From assembly GCF_900116645.1 (NCBI RefSeq), contig NZ_FPBO01000012.1, positions 144,804 through 208,803 on the forward strand: DNA of 64,000 bases, given 5' to 3'. This DNA comes from Pseudoduganella namucuonensis (GTDB taxonomy: Bacteria; Pseudomonadota; Gammaproteobacteria; Burkholderiales; Burkholderiaceae_D). A program made the position numbers and the translations under genes. This document shows, one piece after another, positions 51,384 through 60,603 of the stretch (position 1 is the first letter of the stretch; the number at the start of each line of letters is the position of its first letter). The notes under the pieces are model-generated. The model had not been told where the DNA came from. It saw nothing but the letters and a program-made list of their open reading frames with translations, and ran no database searches.

Positions 51384-52571
51384 ATGAGCGATACCATCAC
51401 GGCAAAGGAGGCGGCGGCGATACTGGGCGTCAGCCTGCCGACCCTGTACGCGTACGTGAGTCGGGGGCTGCTCGCCTCCAGCGCGGACGGCGGCAACCGC
51501 GCCAGGACCTATGCGAGGGAGGAAGTCCTGCGCCTGGCGGCGCGCAAGGCGGACGGCAAGCGCGCGGGCCACGCGGTGCAGGCGGCGATGAGCTGGGGCG
51601 TGCCGGTGCTGGAGTCGCGCATCTCGCTGATCGCGGACGGCAAGCTGTATTACCGCGGCCGCGACGCCTGCGAACTGGCCGCCACCGCCACCCTCGAACA
51701 AACGGCCGCGATCCTGTGGGACGACGGACAGGGCTCTCCCCATGCGGGTTGCGGTGAGTGCGGGACGGAGCTGGCGACGCTGCCCGCCGCGTTGCGCGCG
51801 GCGACGGCGGCCCTGCGGCCGGTGGAACGGGCGATGGCCCTGCTCCCTGTGTTGGCGGGCGCGCGGCGGGACATCCACTCCCCCGCGCGCTTGCTGCGGA
51901 TGCTGGCCGCGGCCCTGCTCAATGCGGACATCGACGAAGCCCCCTTGCACGCGCAGCTGGCGCGGGCCTGGCAAGCCGGAGAGGCGGGAACGGAGGCGCT
52001 GCGGGTCGCGATGGTGGTGCTGGCGGACCATGAGCTGAACAATTCCGCGTTCACCGTGCGCTGCGTGGCGTCCACGGGAGCGGCGCTGCCGGCCGTGCTG
52101 TGCGCGGGGCTGGCCGCCTTGTCCGGCCGCGAACACGGTGGCCACTACCTGATCGCCCGCAAGACCATCGAAGCGGAACTGGCCGCACCGGGATCGGTCC
52201 GGCCGCCGGCCATGGAGCCGGGTTTCGGCCACCCGCTCTATCCGGACGGCGACCCGCGCGCGGTCCGCATACTGGGCATGCTGCGGACGGTGCCGGGCAG
52301 CGAACCCATACTGGCGCTGGCCGACAGGGCGGCAGGCGTGGGAACGGGGTGGGAGAATTCCGCGCATGTCGATTCCGCGCATGTCAATTCCGACTACGCC
52401 CTGGCGGCGCTGGAACTGGCGCTCGGCTTGCCGCCGCAAGCGGGCATGACGCTGTTCGCCTTGTCGCGCTGCGCCGGATGGCTGGCGCACGCGGCCGAGC
52501 AGGCCCGGGACGGCCGCATGATACGGCCCCGCGCACGCTACATCGGCAAGCCGGCCGGGAGCGGCGCCTGA
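51384..52571 (+). CDS. Citrate synthase-family protein with N-terminal helix-turn-helix
   Basis: A 395-residue fusion. Residues 4-30 are a MerR/excisionase-type helix-turn-helix (TAKEAAAILGVSLPTLYAYV), followed by ARTYAREEVLRLAARK as in that DNA-binding class. The rest is a citrate synthase fold. The active-site His216 is in LADHELNNSAFTVR, His283 in GFGHPLYPDGDPRA, and an Asp near 337 in NSDYALAALE. The enzyme residues look intact, so it could be catalytic, a citrate/acyl-CoA-sensing regulator, or both. The longer upstream frame lies in the divergent promoter region. Confidence 0.88.
   Translation: MSDTITAKEAAAILGVSLPTLYAYVSRGLLASSADGGNRARTYAREEVLRLAARKADGKRAGHAVQAAMSWGVPVLESRISLIADGKLYYRGRDACELAATATLEQTAAILWDDGQGSPHAGCGECGTELATLPAALRAATAALRPVERAMALLPVLAGARRDIHSPARLLRMLAAALLNADIDEAPLHAQLARAWQAGEAGTEALRVAMVVLADHELNNSAFTVRCVASTGAALPAVLCAGLAALSGREHGGHYLIARKTIEAELAAPGSVRPPAMEPGFGHPLYPDGDPRAVRILGMLRTVPGSEPILALADRAAGVGTGWENSAHVDSAHVNSDYALAALELALGLPPQAGMTLFALSRCAGWLAHAAEQARDGRMIRPRARYIGKPAGSGA
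52356..52391 (+). repeat. 15-nt in-frame tandem repeat in the citrate synthase-like gene
   Basis: AATTCCGCGCATGTC is followed directly by GATTCCGCGCATGTC and then AATTCC. It encodes NSAHVDSAHVNS just before the segment carrying the catalytic Asp, adding five residues. Confidence 0.85.
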
Positions 52572-53375
52572 TCAGCCGCGCTTGCGCGCCTGGGCGGCGT
52601 TCCGCTGCGCGAACTCCAGCTCCTCGTACAAGGCGATGAACTCCTGCGTCAGCTTGTGGCGGGCATCCAGGTGGATCATCGGCAGACGGCGCTCGTGCGA
52701 CTCGCGCACCTTGATGGAACTCGACAGTTTGCTCTGCAGCACCGGCAGGCCCTCGGCCAGCAGTTCGTCCACCATGCGCTGCGGCAGGTTGGCGCGCGGC
52801 TGGAACTGGTTGACGATGATGCCCTCGATTTCCAGCGCCTGGTTGTGGTCCGCCTTGATCTCGCCGACGTTGTTCATCAGCGTGTACAGCGCCTGGCGCG
52901 AGAAGTCGTCGCAGTCGAACGGGATCAAGCAAGTGTCGGCGGCGATCAGCGCGGACTGGGTGAAGAAGTTGTAGGCCGGCGGGGTGTCGATGAAGATCTC
53001 GTCGTATTCCTTGGCCAATTCGTTCAGCGCGTCGCGCAGCTTGTAGATCTTGTGGCGCGACTCCAGCTTGGACTGCAGCTCGCCGATCTCGGGATGCGAT
53101 GGCATCAGCGACAGGTTCTCGAACGCCGTTTCATGCACGTAGCCGCGCGCGGACAGCGAGAACACCATGAAATTGAGGGTTTGCTCGAAGTAGCCGGCGA
53201 CCGTGGGGCTGATGTCCTTGGCCGCCTCGCCCAGCAGGTAGCGGCTGGAATTACACTGCGGATCGATGTCGATCAGCAGCGTCTTCTTGCCCTGGTGCGC
53301 CGCGATCGCCGCCAGGTTCACTGCAATGGTCGACTTGCCTACGCCGCCCTTCTGGTTGAAGATCACTCGTTTCAT
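52572..53375 (-). CDS. Orphan ParA-family ATPase
   Basis: A 267-residue deviant-Walker ATPase. The P-loop is FNQKGGVGKSTIAVNL (K9-T16), with LLIDIDPQCNSSRYLL and the switch IFIDTPPAYNFF. No ParB gene or parS-like site is adjacent, so it is not a plasmid partition cassette. It starts 39 nt after a BaeR-like regulator on the same strand and may share its transcript. MinD/ParA-like positioning of some cell component is plausible but unproven. Confidence 0.9.
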   Translation of the reverse strand: MKRVIFNQKGGVGKSTIAVNLAAIAAHQGKKTLLIDIDPQCNSSRYLLGEAAKDISPTVAGYFEQTLNFMVFSLSARGYVHETAFENLSLMPSHPEIGELQSKLESRHKIYKLRDALNELAKEYDEIFIDTPPAYNFFTQSALIAADTCLIPFDCDDFSRQALYTLMNNVGEIKADHNQALEIEGIIVNQFQPRANLPQRMVDELLAEGLPVLQSKLSSSIKVRESHERRLPMIHLDARHKLTQEFIALYEELEFAQRNAAQARKRG

Positions 53376-53414
53376 GCGCCCTGCTCCTGCTTCCTGGTGG
53401 TGTGTCGTCCGATT

Positions 53415-54101
53415 TTAGCAGAACGCCAATTCGAATCTGTAGCCTACGCCATACACCGACTGCAAACAATCCGCCGCCGCCGGCCTGGCGGCCAGCTTGC
53501 GGCGGATGTTCTTGATGTGCGAGTCCACGGTGCGGTCGCTGATGTCGCGCTGGTCCTCGTGCGCCACGTCCAGCAGTTGCTGGCGCGAGTACACGCGGTC
53601 CGGATGCTCGATCAGCTCCGCCAGCAGGCGGAACTCCACCGGCGTCAGCGTCAGCACGGCGCCCGCCAGCAGGATGCGCATGCGCTCGCGGTCCACCTGG
53701 AACAGCGGCGCCGAGGCCGGCGCCAGCATGCCGGAGGCGCGCCGCAGCTGGGCGCGCACCCGCGCCACCACCTCGCGCGGGCTGAAGGGCTTGCACACGT
53801 AGTCGTCCGCGCCCGCGTCCAGTCCCAGCAGGCGGTCGATCTCGTCCACCCGCGCCGTCAGCATGATGATGGGCAGCTGCGAGAACCCGCGCGCCCGCTT
53901 GCACACCTCCAGCCCGTCCAGGCCGGGCAGGTTCAAGTCCAGCAGCATCAGGTCCGCCGGTTCGGCGCGCAGCGTTTCCACGGCGTGCGCGCCGTCGGCG
54001 ACGCGGGTGACGCGGTAGCCCGCGGCGGCCATGTAATCGGCCAATACGGCCGCGATCTTGGGATCGTCCTCGACGATCAGTATGTGTGCTGCGTTTTCCA
54101 T
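53415..54101 (-). CDS. baeR: OmpR-family response regulator (BaeR-like)
   Basis: A 228-residue regulator. The receiver has acidic residues in ILIVEDDPKIAAVLADYM and the phospho-Asp in DLMLLDLNLPGLDGLEVC, with Thr and Lys in IIMLTAR and DYVCKPFSPREVVAR. The winged-helix output is in LTPVEFRLLAELIEHPDRVY and DRTVDSHIKNIRRKL. The start lies inside the end of the kinase gene (25-nt overlap). BaeR identity is by resemblance; the regulon is unknown, though multidrug and envelope-stress genes are usual. Confidence 0.88.
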   Translation of the reverse strand: MENAAHILIVEDDPKIAAVLADYMAAAGYRVTRVADGAHAVETLRAEPADLMLLDLNLPGLDGLEVCKRARGFSQLPIIMLTARVDEIDRLLGLDAGADDYVCKPFSPREVVARVRAQLRRASGMLAPASAPLFQVDRERMRILLAGAVLTLTPVEFRLLAELIEHPDRVYSRQQLLDVAHEDQRDISDRTVDSHIKNIRRKLAARPAAADCLQSVYGVGYRFELAFC

Positions 54102-55612
54102 CGTTCCTCGATTGCTCCTTCGTTCCTCGTCGCCAGCGGCAGGCGCACGCGGATGCGCACGCCGCCCAGTTCCGACGGCTGCGCGACGATCTCGCCGCCG
54201 TGCGCTTCCACCAGGGCCTTGCAGATGGCCAGTCCCAGCCCGCTGCCGCCCCGTTCGCGCGTGCGCGCCTTGTCCACCCGGTACAGGCGCGCGAACAGGC
54301 GCGCGTGGCTCGCGGGCGGCACGCCCGGCGCGCTGTCGTCCAATGTCAGCTCGGCGTGGCCATCGCGTTCGGCCAGCCGCAGCACCAGTTGCCCGCCCGT
54401 ATCGGTGTAGCGCACGCTGTTCTCCAGCAGGTTCACCACCACCTGTCCCAGCCGCCCGGCGTCGCCGAGCGTCGCCACCGGCTTCTCCGCCAACTGCCAG
54501 CGCAAGGACAGGCCGGCCCCCGCCGCGCGCGGCCGGTAGCGCTCCAGCAGCGGCAGCAGCAAGGACTGCAGCTCCAGCTCGCGCATGTCGCAATGCAGGT
54601 CGCCGGTGTCGGCCAGCGCCAGTTGGTGCAGGTCGTCCACCAGCTTGGTCAGCCGTAGCACTTCCGCGTGCAGCGATTCCAGCGCGGCCGGCGTGGCCTG
54701 GCGTATGCCGTCCAGCAGCGCCTCCAGTTCGCCCCTGATCACCGTCAGCGGCGTGCGCAGCTCGTGCGACACGTCGGCCAGCATCTGGCGCCGCTGCTGC
54801 TCGTTGCGCTCGAGCTCCTGCGCCATGCCGTTGACGTGCAGCGCCAGCTCGCCCAGTTCGTCGTGGCTCAGCACCGGCGCCCGGGCGGACAACTCGCCGC
54901 GCGCCAGCCGCGCCGTCACGCCATGCACCGCCACCACGGGCCGCAGCAGGTGCCGCGCCAGTCCCGCCGCCAGCGCCACCGCCGCCAGCAGCAGCGCGCC
55001 GGCCAGCCACAGGATGTCGCGCGTCTGCGAGCGCAGGAAGCTGGCCGCCGTGGCGCTCTGGCCGCTGGTCTGGCGCAACAGCAGCAGCTGCACCGACCCC
55101 ACCCGCACCCCGTTCGCCATGATGGGGCGGGAGATGCCGGCCGGCGGATTGTCCGGTCCCACCAGCGACAGGCCGTATTCGTCCTTCACGGTCAGCCGCG
55201 CGGCGAAGGCCATCGGGTCCTGCAGGCCGCGCGGCGGCGGGGGACGGGGACGGCCGCCCTGGTCGTCCCCGCCGCCGTAGGCGCGCCGCGGCGGCGGGCG
55301 CGGACGCTCCGGCGCGTCCGCCTCCATCTTCAGTTGCGGCGCCATCCGGTCCAGCACATCCTTCAGTGCGCGCGGATTGTGGCGCAGCCATTCGAAACCG
55401 CCCTCGCGCTGGTAGCGCTCCGCCAGCAGGCCGCTCAGCTGCTCCAGGTCCTGCGCCTGCATGTCGTTCAGGTAGGCGACAAAGCCCCGCTGCAGGTTGG
55501 CGTTGGTGAGCCAGGCCATCGTGCCGATGCACAGGATGACGATGGCGCCCACCGCCAGCGCGATCTTGCGGGCGATGGTGAGACGCACACCGGCGGCTTG
55601 AAGAGGGTTCAT
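54077..55612 (-). CDS. baeS: Sensor histidine kinase (BaeS-like)
   Basis: A 511-residue membrane kinase. Helix one is IALAVGAIVILCIGTMAWLT; the periplasmic domain contains an unusual Pro/Arg/Gly-rich insert (PERPRPPPRRAYGGG and GRPRPPPPRGLQ). Helix two (ILWLAGALLLAAVALAAGLA), HAMP, the phospho-acceptor in LADVSHELRTPLTVIRGE, and the ATPase domain (VVNLLENSVRYTDTGGQLVL; GGSGLGLAICKALVEAHGG) follow. It is upstream of and overlaps its response regulator, and divergent from a di-haem lipoprotein. Confidence 0.9.
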   Translation of the reverse strand: MNPLQAAGVRLTIARKIALAVGAIVILCIGTMAWLTNANLQRGFVAYLNDMQAQDLEQLSGLLAERYQREGGFEWLRHNPRALKDVLDRMAPQLKMEADAPERPRPPPRRAYGGGDDQGGRPRPPPPRGLQDPMAFAARLTVKDEYGLSLVGPDNPPAGISRPIMANGVRVGSVQLLLLRQTSGQSATAASFLRSQTRDILWLAGALLLAAVALAAGLARHLLRPVVAVHGVTARLARGELSARAPVLSHDELGELALHVNGMAQELERNEQQRRQMLADVSHELRTPLTVIRGELEALLDGIRQATPAALESLHAEVLRLTKLVDDLHQLALADTGDLHCDMRELELQSLLLPLLERYRPRAAGAGLSLRWQLAEKPVATLGDAGRLGQVVVNLLENSVRYTDTGGQLVLRLAERDGHAELTLDDSAPGVPPASHARLFARLYRVDKARTRERGGSGLGLAICKALVEAHGGEIVAQPSELGGVRIRVRLPLATRNEGAIEERWKTQHTY

Positions 55613-55745
55613 CCCGCCATGATACCCGCCGAATGTGCAGCAATTGTGCAAATGGCGCGCCGCCGCAACATATTGCGCGCTCCATTTTTGCTACACATTC
55701 CCGGCCCAAGCTGGATTGCATCGGAACCCACCATGGAGGCACAAC

Positions 55746-57371
55746 ATGCGACCCACCTTACGTCTCGCCGCGCTGGTCTTGCCAGCCGCCCTGCTGGCGG
55801 CATGCGGCGGCGGCGACAGCGGGCAGGCAGGCAACGCCACGCCCGCAATGCTCGGCGGCGCCGTGCCGCCCGCCGCCGGCGAATCCGCCGCGGCGGCCAC
55901 CGACCTCGCCGCCATCGACGCCGCGGGCGGCGCCGCGGGCGCGGCGGCGGCGGGTGTCCCGGCGGCCCGCGCCATCCTGGGCGCGCCGCCCCCACCGGCG
56001 CCCGTGGCCCAGCCCAACCCTGATGGCGCGGCCCTCACGGTCAGCACGGCGGGCTTCATCGACACCGGCAATCCCTTCTTCACTCCCATGGGCAATGGCC
56101 GCAGCTGCGCCACCTGCCACGCCGAAAGCGCCGGATGGAGCGTGACGCCGCAAGGGCTGCTGCAACGCTTCAACCAGAGCGCGGGCGCCGATCCCATCTT
56201 CCGCCTGGTCGACGGGGCGAACTCCCCCGCCGCCGCGACCGGCACGCTGGACCAGAAGCGCCTGGCCTACAGCATGCTGTTGACCAAGGGCCTGATCCGG
56301 GTCGGCCTGGCCATGCCCGCCAACGCCGAATTCACGCTGGCCCGCGTCAACGATCCCTACGGCCACGCCAGCGCGAACGAGCTGTCTCTGTTCCGCCGCC
56401 CCATGCCCTCCACCAATCTGAAGTTCATCAGCTCCGTCATGTGGGACGGCCGCGAGACCACCACCGCAACCGCCGGAACGGCCGGCGCCAACTGCGTGGC
56501 GAACGCCGCGCCGGCGCTGTGCTACGCCAGCGTGGACAGCAGCCTGCTGGCCCAGGCCAGCGACGCCGTGCGCGGCCACGCCGAGGCGGCGCGGGAACTG
56601 AGCCCGGCGGCGCAGCGCGCCATCGTCGATTTCGAGAGCGGCCTGTTCACGGCGCAGCAAACCAGCGGCGTGGCCGGCAGCCTCTTCGACGCAGGCGCCA
56701 CGGGCGGCCCGCTGGCCTTGTCCGGCAACGCCTTCTACTTCGGCATCAACGATCTGGAGGCAGGCGATTACCGCAGCAATGCGCCGTTCACGCGCAACGT
56801 GATGACGATGTTCGGCGCCTGGCGCAACCTCGACGCGCCCGCCCGTCCCGCGCCCGGCCAACGTCCGCAGCCCGCGACACAGGCCAGCGCGCAAAACGTG
56901 GCGAGGGCGTCGATCGCGCGCGGCGAGGCGCTGTTCAACAACCGTCCATTCAACCTCACCCGCGTGGCCGGCTTCACCGACACGCTGCGCGCGCCGGCGC
57001 GCGTGAGCTGCGCCAGCTGCCACAGCGCGCCGAACGCGGGCAGCCATTCGGTGCCGCTGCTGGTCGACATCGGCGTGGCCGATGCGCGCTTCCGCACGCC
57101 GGACATGCCGCTCTACACGCTGCGCAACAACGCCACCGGCGAGACGCTGGACACCACCGATCCGGGACAGGCCATGCTTACCGGCCGCTGGCGCGACATT
57201 GGCAAGATGAAGGTGCCGGTGCTGCGCGGCCTGAGCGCGCGGGCGCCCTACTTCCACAACGGTTCGCAGGCCGACCTGGCCGGCGTGGTGCGCTTCTACG
57301 ACCGCCGCTTCCAGATCGGGCTCACCCAGCAGGAAGTGGCGGACCTGACGGCCTTCCTGAAAGCGCTGTAG
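55746..57371 (+). CDS. Di-haem cytochrome c lipoprotein (cytochrome c peroxidase-like)
   Basis: A 541-residue exported protein. The lipobox LLAAC places the lipidated Cys at 20. After an Ala/Pro-rich spacer come two haem-binding motifs, CATCH (121-125) and CASCH (422-426), with a distal Met probably in GKMKVPVLRGLSARAPYFHN, the region where MauG/CcpA-type proteins carry WRDIGKMKVP. It may be a periplasmic peroxidase or oxidase. GGAG precedes the ATG by seven bases. It is divergent from the BaeSR-like kinase, so it could be one of its targets. Confidence 0.88.
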   Translation: MRPTLRLAALVLPAALLAACGGGDSGQAGNATPAMLGGAVPPAAGESAAAATDLAAIDAAGGAAGAAAAGVPAARAILGAPPPPAPVAQPNPDGAALTVSTAGFIDTGNPFFTPMGNGRSCATCHAESAGWSVTPQGLLQRFNQSAGADPIFRLVDGANSPAAATGTLDQKRLAYSMLLTKGLIRVGLAMPANAEFTLARVNDPYGHASANELSLFRRPMPSTNLKFISSVMWDGRETTTATAGTAGANCVANAAPALCYASVDSSLLAQASDAVRGHAEAARELSPAAQRAIVDFESGLFTAQQTSGVAGSLFDAGATGGPLALSGNAFYFGINDLEAGDYRSNAPFTRNVMTMFGAWRNLDAPARPAPGQRPQPATQASAQNVARASIARGEALFNNRPFNLTRVAGFTDTLRAPARVSCASCHSAPNAGSHSVPLLVDIGVADARFRTPDMPLYTLRNNATGETLDTTDPGQAMLTGRWRDIGKMKVPVLRGLSARAPYFHNGSQADLAGVVRFYDRRFQIGLTQQEVADLTAFLKAL

Positions 57372-57387
57372 GTGGAAGCGCCGCGCT

Positions 57388-60300
57388 TCAACGCAGCGCG
57401 AACTCCACGCGGCTGGCGGCCTCCTTGCCGCCGGCACGCGACGCCACCACGAAGATGCGCTCCACCGGCACCCGCCCCTGCTTCGCCAGCCAATCCTTCG
57501 CGGCCTGCGAGCGGCGATTGCCCAGCGCGATCAGGTCGTCCTCATCCACCGACGTGTGGGCCAGCAGCAGCGCCTCCATCTCCTCGGGCGGCAGGCCTTT
57601 CCGCAAGCCCAGCGCATTGCGCGGCTTGTCGAAGGTCTCGGCGGCGTAAACGCGCGCCAGCAGCGCGGCCCGCTCCTCTTTCGTCACCGTGACGCCGCCC
57701 TCCGGCGCCTCGGCGCCGCGCGCCTGCAGCTCCCTGGTCTTTTGCGTGCGCAGCTTGCGTTCAACGGCGTTGCGCTTCAGGGCGGCGAGATCGGCGGCGG
57801 GATCGAAACCGCCCGCGACGTCCAGCTTCAGTCCCGGGCGCTCGGTGAGCGCCTTTGCCAGCTTGGCCAGCCGCGCCTCGCCCTCGGGTGAAATGGCCGC
57901 CGCGCCATGCTCGAAGTCCAGCGTGGACAACTCCTCGCCGCCGAACAACGAGGCGATGAAGGTGAACGGCGCGGTGACCGTCTTGACGACGGCGTTGCCG
58001 ATGATGGTGAGCACGATGCCGCCGACTGAGAACTTCGGATCGTCCAGCGAGCCGCCGACCGGCACGTTGATGTCGATGACGCCATTGCGGTCGCTCAGCA
58101 GCGCCACCGCCATTTGCACCGGCAGCCTGGAGGCCTCCGGGTTGGTGCTCGCGGCGCCGAAGGTGAGCTGGTCCAGGATAAGGCGGTTGTCCGCCGTCAG
58201 CTTGCGGTCCTCCAGCCGGTACGCCACCTCGAAGGACAGCTTGCCCTTCTCGATGCCGTAGCCGACGTACTTGTCGGCGTAGGCGGACAACGCGGCCAAC
58301 TCCATGCCGCGCACCTCGGCCTTCAGGTCGAGCGACAGGTCGCGCTTGAGCGGATGGATGCGGCCGCCGATCGCCAGCGGCGCGCTGTTCACCGCGCCGC
58401 GCAGGTCGACCGTGGCGTGGTGCGCGGGGTCGGACGACAGGCCGGACACCGTGCCGCCCAGTTCCTTCAGGTTGGCCGTGTAGTTCGGGCGGATGAAGTT
58501 GTCCGTGAAGCGCACGCGCCCGCCCGACAGCGCCAGTTGGCCGATGCGGATGGGAGGCATGGGCGCGGCGGCCTGTTGCGCGGGCGCCGCCTTGGGAGCT
58601 GGCCGCGACGGGCGCGCACGCCCATCGGCTCCGCGCTTGCCGCCGGGCGCCTGCGCCCGGGTGCCGGCGTCGGTCAGGCTGCTGTCCTCGTTGGCGGCGG
58701 TGCGCATCACGTCCTGCGCGTTGATGCGGCCGGACGGATCGATGATGACGCGCGCGAAGAAGTCCGACAGCGCCACCTTGTCCACGTCCAGCGCGAACGG
58801 CTGCAAGCGCATGTCCACACCACCGAAGCTCAGCGCCTTCCAGCTCAGGAAGTCGCTGGCGCCGTTCTTGTCCACGGTGGCCAGGCGGTTCACGCTGAAG
58901 TCGCCCTGGTAGCCGCCCTTGATGGCGTCGCCCGCTCCGTCGAGCAGCAGCTTGCCCTTGGCCGACACCGCTCCCTGTGTCACGCGCAGGTTCACATAGT
59001 CGGTGACATAGGGCTGCAGCGGCAGCAGGTCCAGGTTCTTCAGCTCCAGCGCCAGGTCGGTGCCGAACGGCGCGAGGGCTAGTGTGCCATTGGCGGACAA
59101 CTGGCCGGTCTTGTTCAGCGTGGCCTTCAGGTCCACCTTGCTGCGCGACGCGGGCGCGTTGCTCCAGCCGTCCACCGACAGCTGCAATGGCGAGACCGCG
59201 AACGCCAGCTCCTTGCCCGCGTCCTCCACGTCCAGCGACCAGCCCTTCAGCGCCAGGCGCGCGACGCTGACGCGATAAGGCGCGTTCGCGCTCGCCGTGT
59301 CCTCCGGCGCGGCGGCCTCGCGCCGGCCCTGCCGAAACGCCAGTTTGGCGCTGTCGGACGCCACCTCGCCCACCGTGATGGAACGCTTGCCGATGTCCGC
59401 CACCACCTCGCGCACGGACAGGTTGAACTTCTCCAGCCCCGCGCGCAGGGACTGTTGCGGCGTGGCGTCCGCGTAGCGCAGCGCGGCATTGCTGACGGCG
59501 AGCTCCTTGAGCGACACATACGGCGCGGCGGAGGCGGTTGGCGCCGCGGCGGGCGGAGAGGCCGCGGCTGTGGCCGCGGGTCGCGCCGATGGCGTGGACT
59601 GCGCCAACGTATCCAGGTTCAAGCGTCCCTGGCTATCGCGGTTCACGTCCGCCACCATCCCGTCCAGCGCCACGCGCTCAAGCTCATAGCGCTGCGCGAA
59701 GACATCCAGCTTGCCCAGCTTCGCCGACAACTCGGCGAACTTCAGCACCGGCTTGCCGTCCACCTGGCGCAGGTCCAGGTCCCTCACGCTCGCCTCCCCG
59801 CCCAGCAGCAGCGAGGAAGCCCCCGCCTTGGGTTGGCGGAACTGCGCGGTCAGGCGCGCGTCCAGGCGCGAACCGGCCAGTTTGAAGGCCGGCTTGAAGG
59901 GCAGATAGCCCAGCAGCCGCGGCAGGTTCAAGTCGTCCAGGTCGAGCGAGACCGAGTATTCCCGGTTCTCGGCGTACGGTAGCGCCCTGCCCTTCACCAG
60001 CAGCGGCGCGCCGTTCACCTTCGCCCGCAGCAGCGGTTCGACGAACACCTGCACATCCGCCGGCATGGACGAGATGAACGGCAGTCCGAGCGTCAGCCCC
60101 TCCACCTCGTGCAAGGCGCCGGCCGGCTTGTCGTCGAACGCGAAGCGTCCGCCTTCCAGCTGGATGTTGTTGACCGAGAAGCGCGCCGGCTCGGGCGACG
60201 GCGGCTCGCTGGCCAGCAGCGCCAGGATATCGTCGATGCTGTAGCGGTTGTCGTCCAGCCGCGCCAGACGCACGTGGGGTCCAAGCAGGCGCACCTCCTC

Positions 60301-60603
60301 CACCACCGGCGCCAGCCTGCGCAGCGACTGCCACGACAGGTCCGCCGACAGCGTGTCGAAGCTGGCGAACACCGCGCCGCCCCGCGGCTCCATCATCTTC
60401 AAGCCGTGCACGGACATGGCCAGCGTGAACGGATTGAACGCGACCTTCTCGATGGTGAGCTGGCGGTGCAGCTTTTCCTGCGCCATGCGCTGCGCCTGGG
60501 ATTTCACGATGGCCGGCACCGCGAGGAAGCCGATGCCGGAATAGGCCAGCGCCAAGCCGGCGATCGCGCCCGGCACCGCCAGTTTCAATGGCACTTTTTT
60601 CAT
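57388..60603 (-). CDS. DUF748 (AsmA-like) large envelope protein
   Basis: A 1071-residue protein with one N-terminal helix (LAVPGAIAGLALAYSGIGFL) and a very long periplasmic part made of repeated beta-strand units, e.g. FSVNNIQLEGGRFAFDDKPA and ELKNLDLLPLQPYVTDYVNL. It has a Lys/Ala/Pro-rich linker around residues 660-690 and an OmpA-like end (ALGNRRSQAAKDWLAKQGRV, then ERIFVVAS). The layout fits DUF748 proteins, related to AsmA-type lipid-transport bridges of the envelope. It starts MKKVPLKLAVPG. It is divergent from the RTX gene. Confidence 0.9.
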   Translation of the reverse strand: MKKVPLKLAVPGAIAGLALAYSGIGFLAVPAIVKSQAQRMAQEKLHRQLTIEKVAFNPFTLAMSVHGLKMMEPRGGAVFASFDTLSADLSWQSLRRLAPVVEEVRLLGPHVRLARLDDNRYSIDDILALLASEPPSPEPARFSVNNIQLEGGRFAFDDKPAGALHEVEGLTLGLPFISSMPADVQVFVEPLLRAKVNGAPLLVKGRALPYAENREYSVSLDLDDLNLPRLLGYLPFKPAFKLAGSRLDARLTAQFRQPKAGASSLLLGGEASVRDLDLRQVDGKPVLKFAELSAKLGKLDVFAQRYELERVALDGMVADVNRDSQGRLNLDTLAQSTPSARPAATAAASPPAAAPTASAAPYVSLKELAVSNAALRYADATPQQSLRAGLEKFNLSVREVVADIGKRSITVGEVASDSAKLAFRQGRREAAAPEDTASANAPYRVSVARLALKGWSLDVEDAGKELAFAVSPLQLSVDGWSNAPASRSKVDLKATLNKTGQLSANGTLALAPFGTDLALELKNLDLLPLQPYVTDYVNLRVTQGAVSAKGKLLLDGAGDAIKGGYQGDFSVNRLATVDKNGASDFLSWKALSFGGVDMRLQPFALDVDKVALSDFFARVIIDPSGRINAQDVMRTAANEDSSLTDAGTRAQAPGGKRGADGRARPSRPAPKAAPAQQAAAPMPPIRIGQLALSGGRVRFTDNFIRPNYTANLKELGGTVSGLSSDPAHHATVDLRGAVNSAPLAIGGRIHPLKRDLSLDLKAEVRGMELAALSAYADKYVGYGIEKGKLSFEVAYRLEDRKLTADNRLILDQLTFGAASTNPEASRLPVQMAVALLSDRNGVIDINVPVGGSLDDPKFSVGGIVLTIIGNAVVKTVTAPFTFIASLFGGEELSTLDFEHGAAAISPEGEARLAKLAKALTERPGLKLDVAGGFDPAADLAALKRNAVERKLRTQKTRELQARGAEAPEGGVTVTKEERAALLARVYAAETFDKPRNALGLRKGLPPEEMEALLLAHTSVDEDDLIALGNRRSQAAKDWLAKQGRVPVERIFVVASRAGGKEAASRVEFALR

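Noticed and set aside
52572..53375. Plasmid or phage partition locus
   Set aside because: Only ParA is present; there is no ParB, no parS-like repeats, and the neighbours are chromosomal signalling genes.
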